From the NCBI RefSeq assembly GCF_001005295.1, contig NZ_LBMK01000002.1, positions 625,817 through 677,906 on the forward strand: a stretch of DNA of 52,090 bases, read 5' to 3'. The notes under the pieces were generated by a model. That model did no database searches and was not told the origin of the DNA. It saw only the letters and a program-made list of their open reading frames with translations. Position numbers and translations under genes: made by a program. The DNA is from Streptomyces yangpuensis. Lineage in GTDB: Bacteria > Actinomycetota > Actinomycetes > Streptomycetales > Streptomycetaceae. Shown here in pieces: positions 51,430 through 52,090 of this stretch; the stretch's first letter is position 1; each line of letters starts with the position of its first letter.

Positions 51430-52090
51430 ATGGAGCTTGAGGTCAGGCACCTGCGCGCGCTGTGCGCCATCGCCGACACCGGCAGCCTGCACAAGGCCGC
51501 CCGGCAACTCGGCGTGAGCCAGCCCTCGTTGACGACGCAGTTACGCCGCATCGAACGGGCCCTGGACGGCGAGCTGTTCCTGCGCGAGCGCACCGGCTGC
51601 CGGCCCACTCCTTTCGGCCGCACCGTCCTCGGCCGGGCCCGGCCCCTCCTCGCCGACATGGCCGCGCTGGTGGCGGAGGCCCGCGCGCAGGCCCACGGCC
51701 CCCGGCTGCGCATCGGCTCGACGGCCAGCCGGGCGCTGCCCGGGTGGCTGCGGCGCCTCCACCGGCGGCTGCCCGACACCGAGACCTCCCTGTTGGTGGA
51801 CGTCTCCGCGAACGCGCTGCTCAGGATGGTGGCGGCGGGACAGCTGGACGTGGCGTTCGTGCACGAGGTGGAGGGCAGCCCGCTGCGGGTGCCCGAAGGG
51901 CTCCAGACGCACGTGCTGATGGAACGCGAGCCGCAGTTCGTCTCCATGCCCAGGGACCACCCCGCCGCACGGCAGGAGATCGTCTCCTTAGGGGACCTGG
52001 CCGCCGACCGCTGGGCGGTGGACCCCTCGGTCGACGGTGAATGGGACGGCCTGCGGCGGGTCTTCGCCGGGGCCGGGCTCGACCCGCCGG
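51430..52090 (+). CDS. snpR: LysR-family activator of snpA (partial)
   Basis: 220 codons are visible before the window ends. The N-terminal LysR HTH (about 1-60; GSLHKAARQLGVSQPSLTTQLRRIERAL) and part of the effector domain (from about 90) are present. Codon 187 is TTA (51988-51990), so full expression needs the bldA tRNA. TACCCT ends 6 nt before the ATG (leaderless). It is expected to activate the divergent snapalysin gene. Confidence 0.92.
   Translation, partial: MELEVRHLRALCAIADTGSLHKAARQLGVSQPSLTTQLRRIERALDGELFLRERTGCRPTPFGRTVLGRARPLLADMAALVAEARAQAHGPRLRIGSTASRALPGWLRRLHRRLPDTETSLLVDVSANALLRMVAAGQLDVAFVHEVEGSPLRVPEGLQTHVLMEREPQFVSMPRDHPAARQEIVSLGDLAADRWAVDPSVDGEWDGLRRVFAGAGLDPP

Overview
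The window is chromosomal DNA from a Streptomyces-type actinomycete. Coding density is high, third codon positions are almost always G or C, and GTG starts are common. It carries marker loci of that genus: sigR-rsrA, the dasR-dasABCD-nagB chitin/N-acetylglucosamine locus, wblE, an ushX-sigH pair, a divergent catR-catA pair and a snapalysin gene with its LysR activator. From memory, the order of the central genes (hisN, rsgA, aroA, sigR-rsrA, nrdAB, das, wblE, sigH) matches the core of S. coelicolor around SCO5206-SCO5247.

Layout, left to right. 1-2.3 kb: initiator tRNA, a bidirectional terminator, and catR diverging from catA across a PerR-like operator. 2.3-7.1 kb: CBS protein, hisN, TetR regulator, Gdx/SugE-type exporter, and aroA-rsgA. 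7.1-9.5 kb: M50 peptidase, SRAP protein and alpha/beta hydrolase. 9.5-10.7 kb: sigR-rsrA, preceded by an exact SigR-type promoter. 10.9-13.8 kb: two overlapping membrane HD-domain genes. 13.9-16.9 kb: TPR protein, peptide deformylase, DJ-1/AraC regulator and a small membrane protein. 17.0-20.75 kb: class I ribonucleotide reductase nrdA-nrdB behind a cobalamin riboswitch and two NrdR-like boxes. 20.75-24.4 kb: GNAT, Uma2 protein, cstA and its YbdD-like partner. 24.5-31.3 kb: dasR, dasABC, dasD and nagB, with DasR sites (dre). 31.5-41.6 kb: SDR/TetR pair with twin operators, PdtaS-like histidine kinase, wblE, lipid kinase, sigH-ushX, UBP zinc finger, Na+/H+ antiporter and a PLP enzyme.

41.7-43.6 kb looks like an accessory island: a DUF7848-like gene, a small Cys-containing gene, an HTH plus PLD-like regulator with a TTA codon, a Nudix hydrolase and the C-terminal scrap of an IS5-family transposase. 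After it come an amidase, flavohemoglobin and nsrR (each with an NsrR-type box), and a two-gene operon for a Family 2B encapsulin shell (EshA-like, with a cyclic-nucleotide-binding domain) and a polyprenyl diphosphate synthase that is its likely cargo. The right end has GNAT, RibD-like and zinc-ribbon genes, then snapalysin diverging from a truncated snpR that also carries a TTA codon.

The window is rich in stress and nutrient control: peroxide (CatR), thiol/disulfide (SigR-RsrA), nitric oxide (NsrR), amino sugars (DasR), dNTP/B12 (NrdR plus riboswitch) and osmotic/developmental control (SigH, WblE). The signals I find most worth following are the encapsulin-polyprenyl synthase operon, a strong dre-like site upstream of the PdtaS-like kinase, the TTA-containing island, and a window-wide pattern of probable leaderless transcripts. 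All calls come from reading the sequence; no database search was run.
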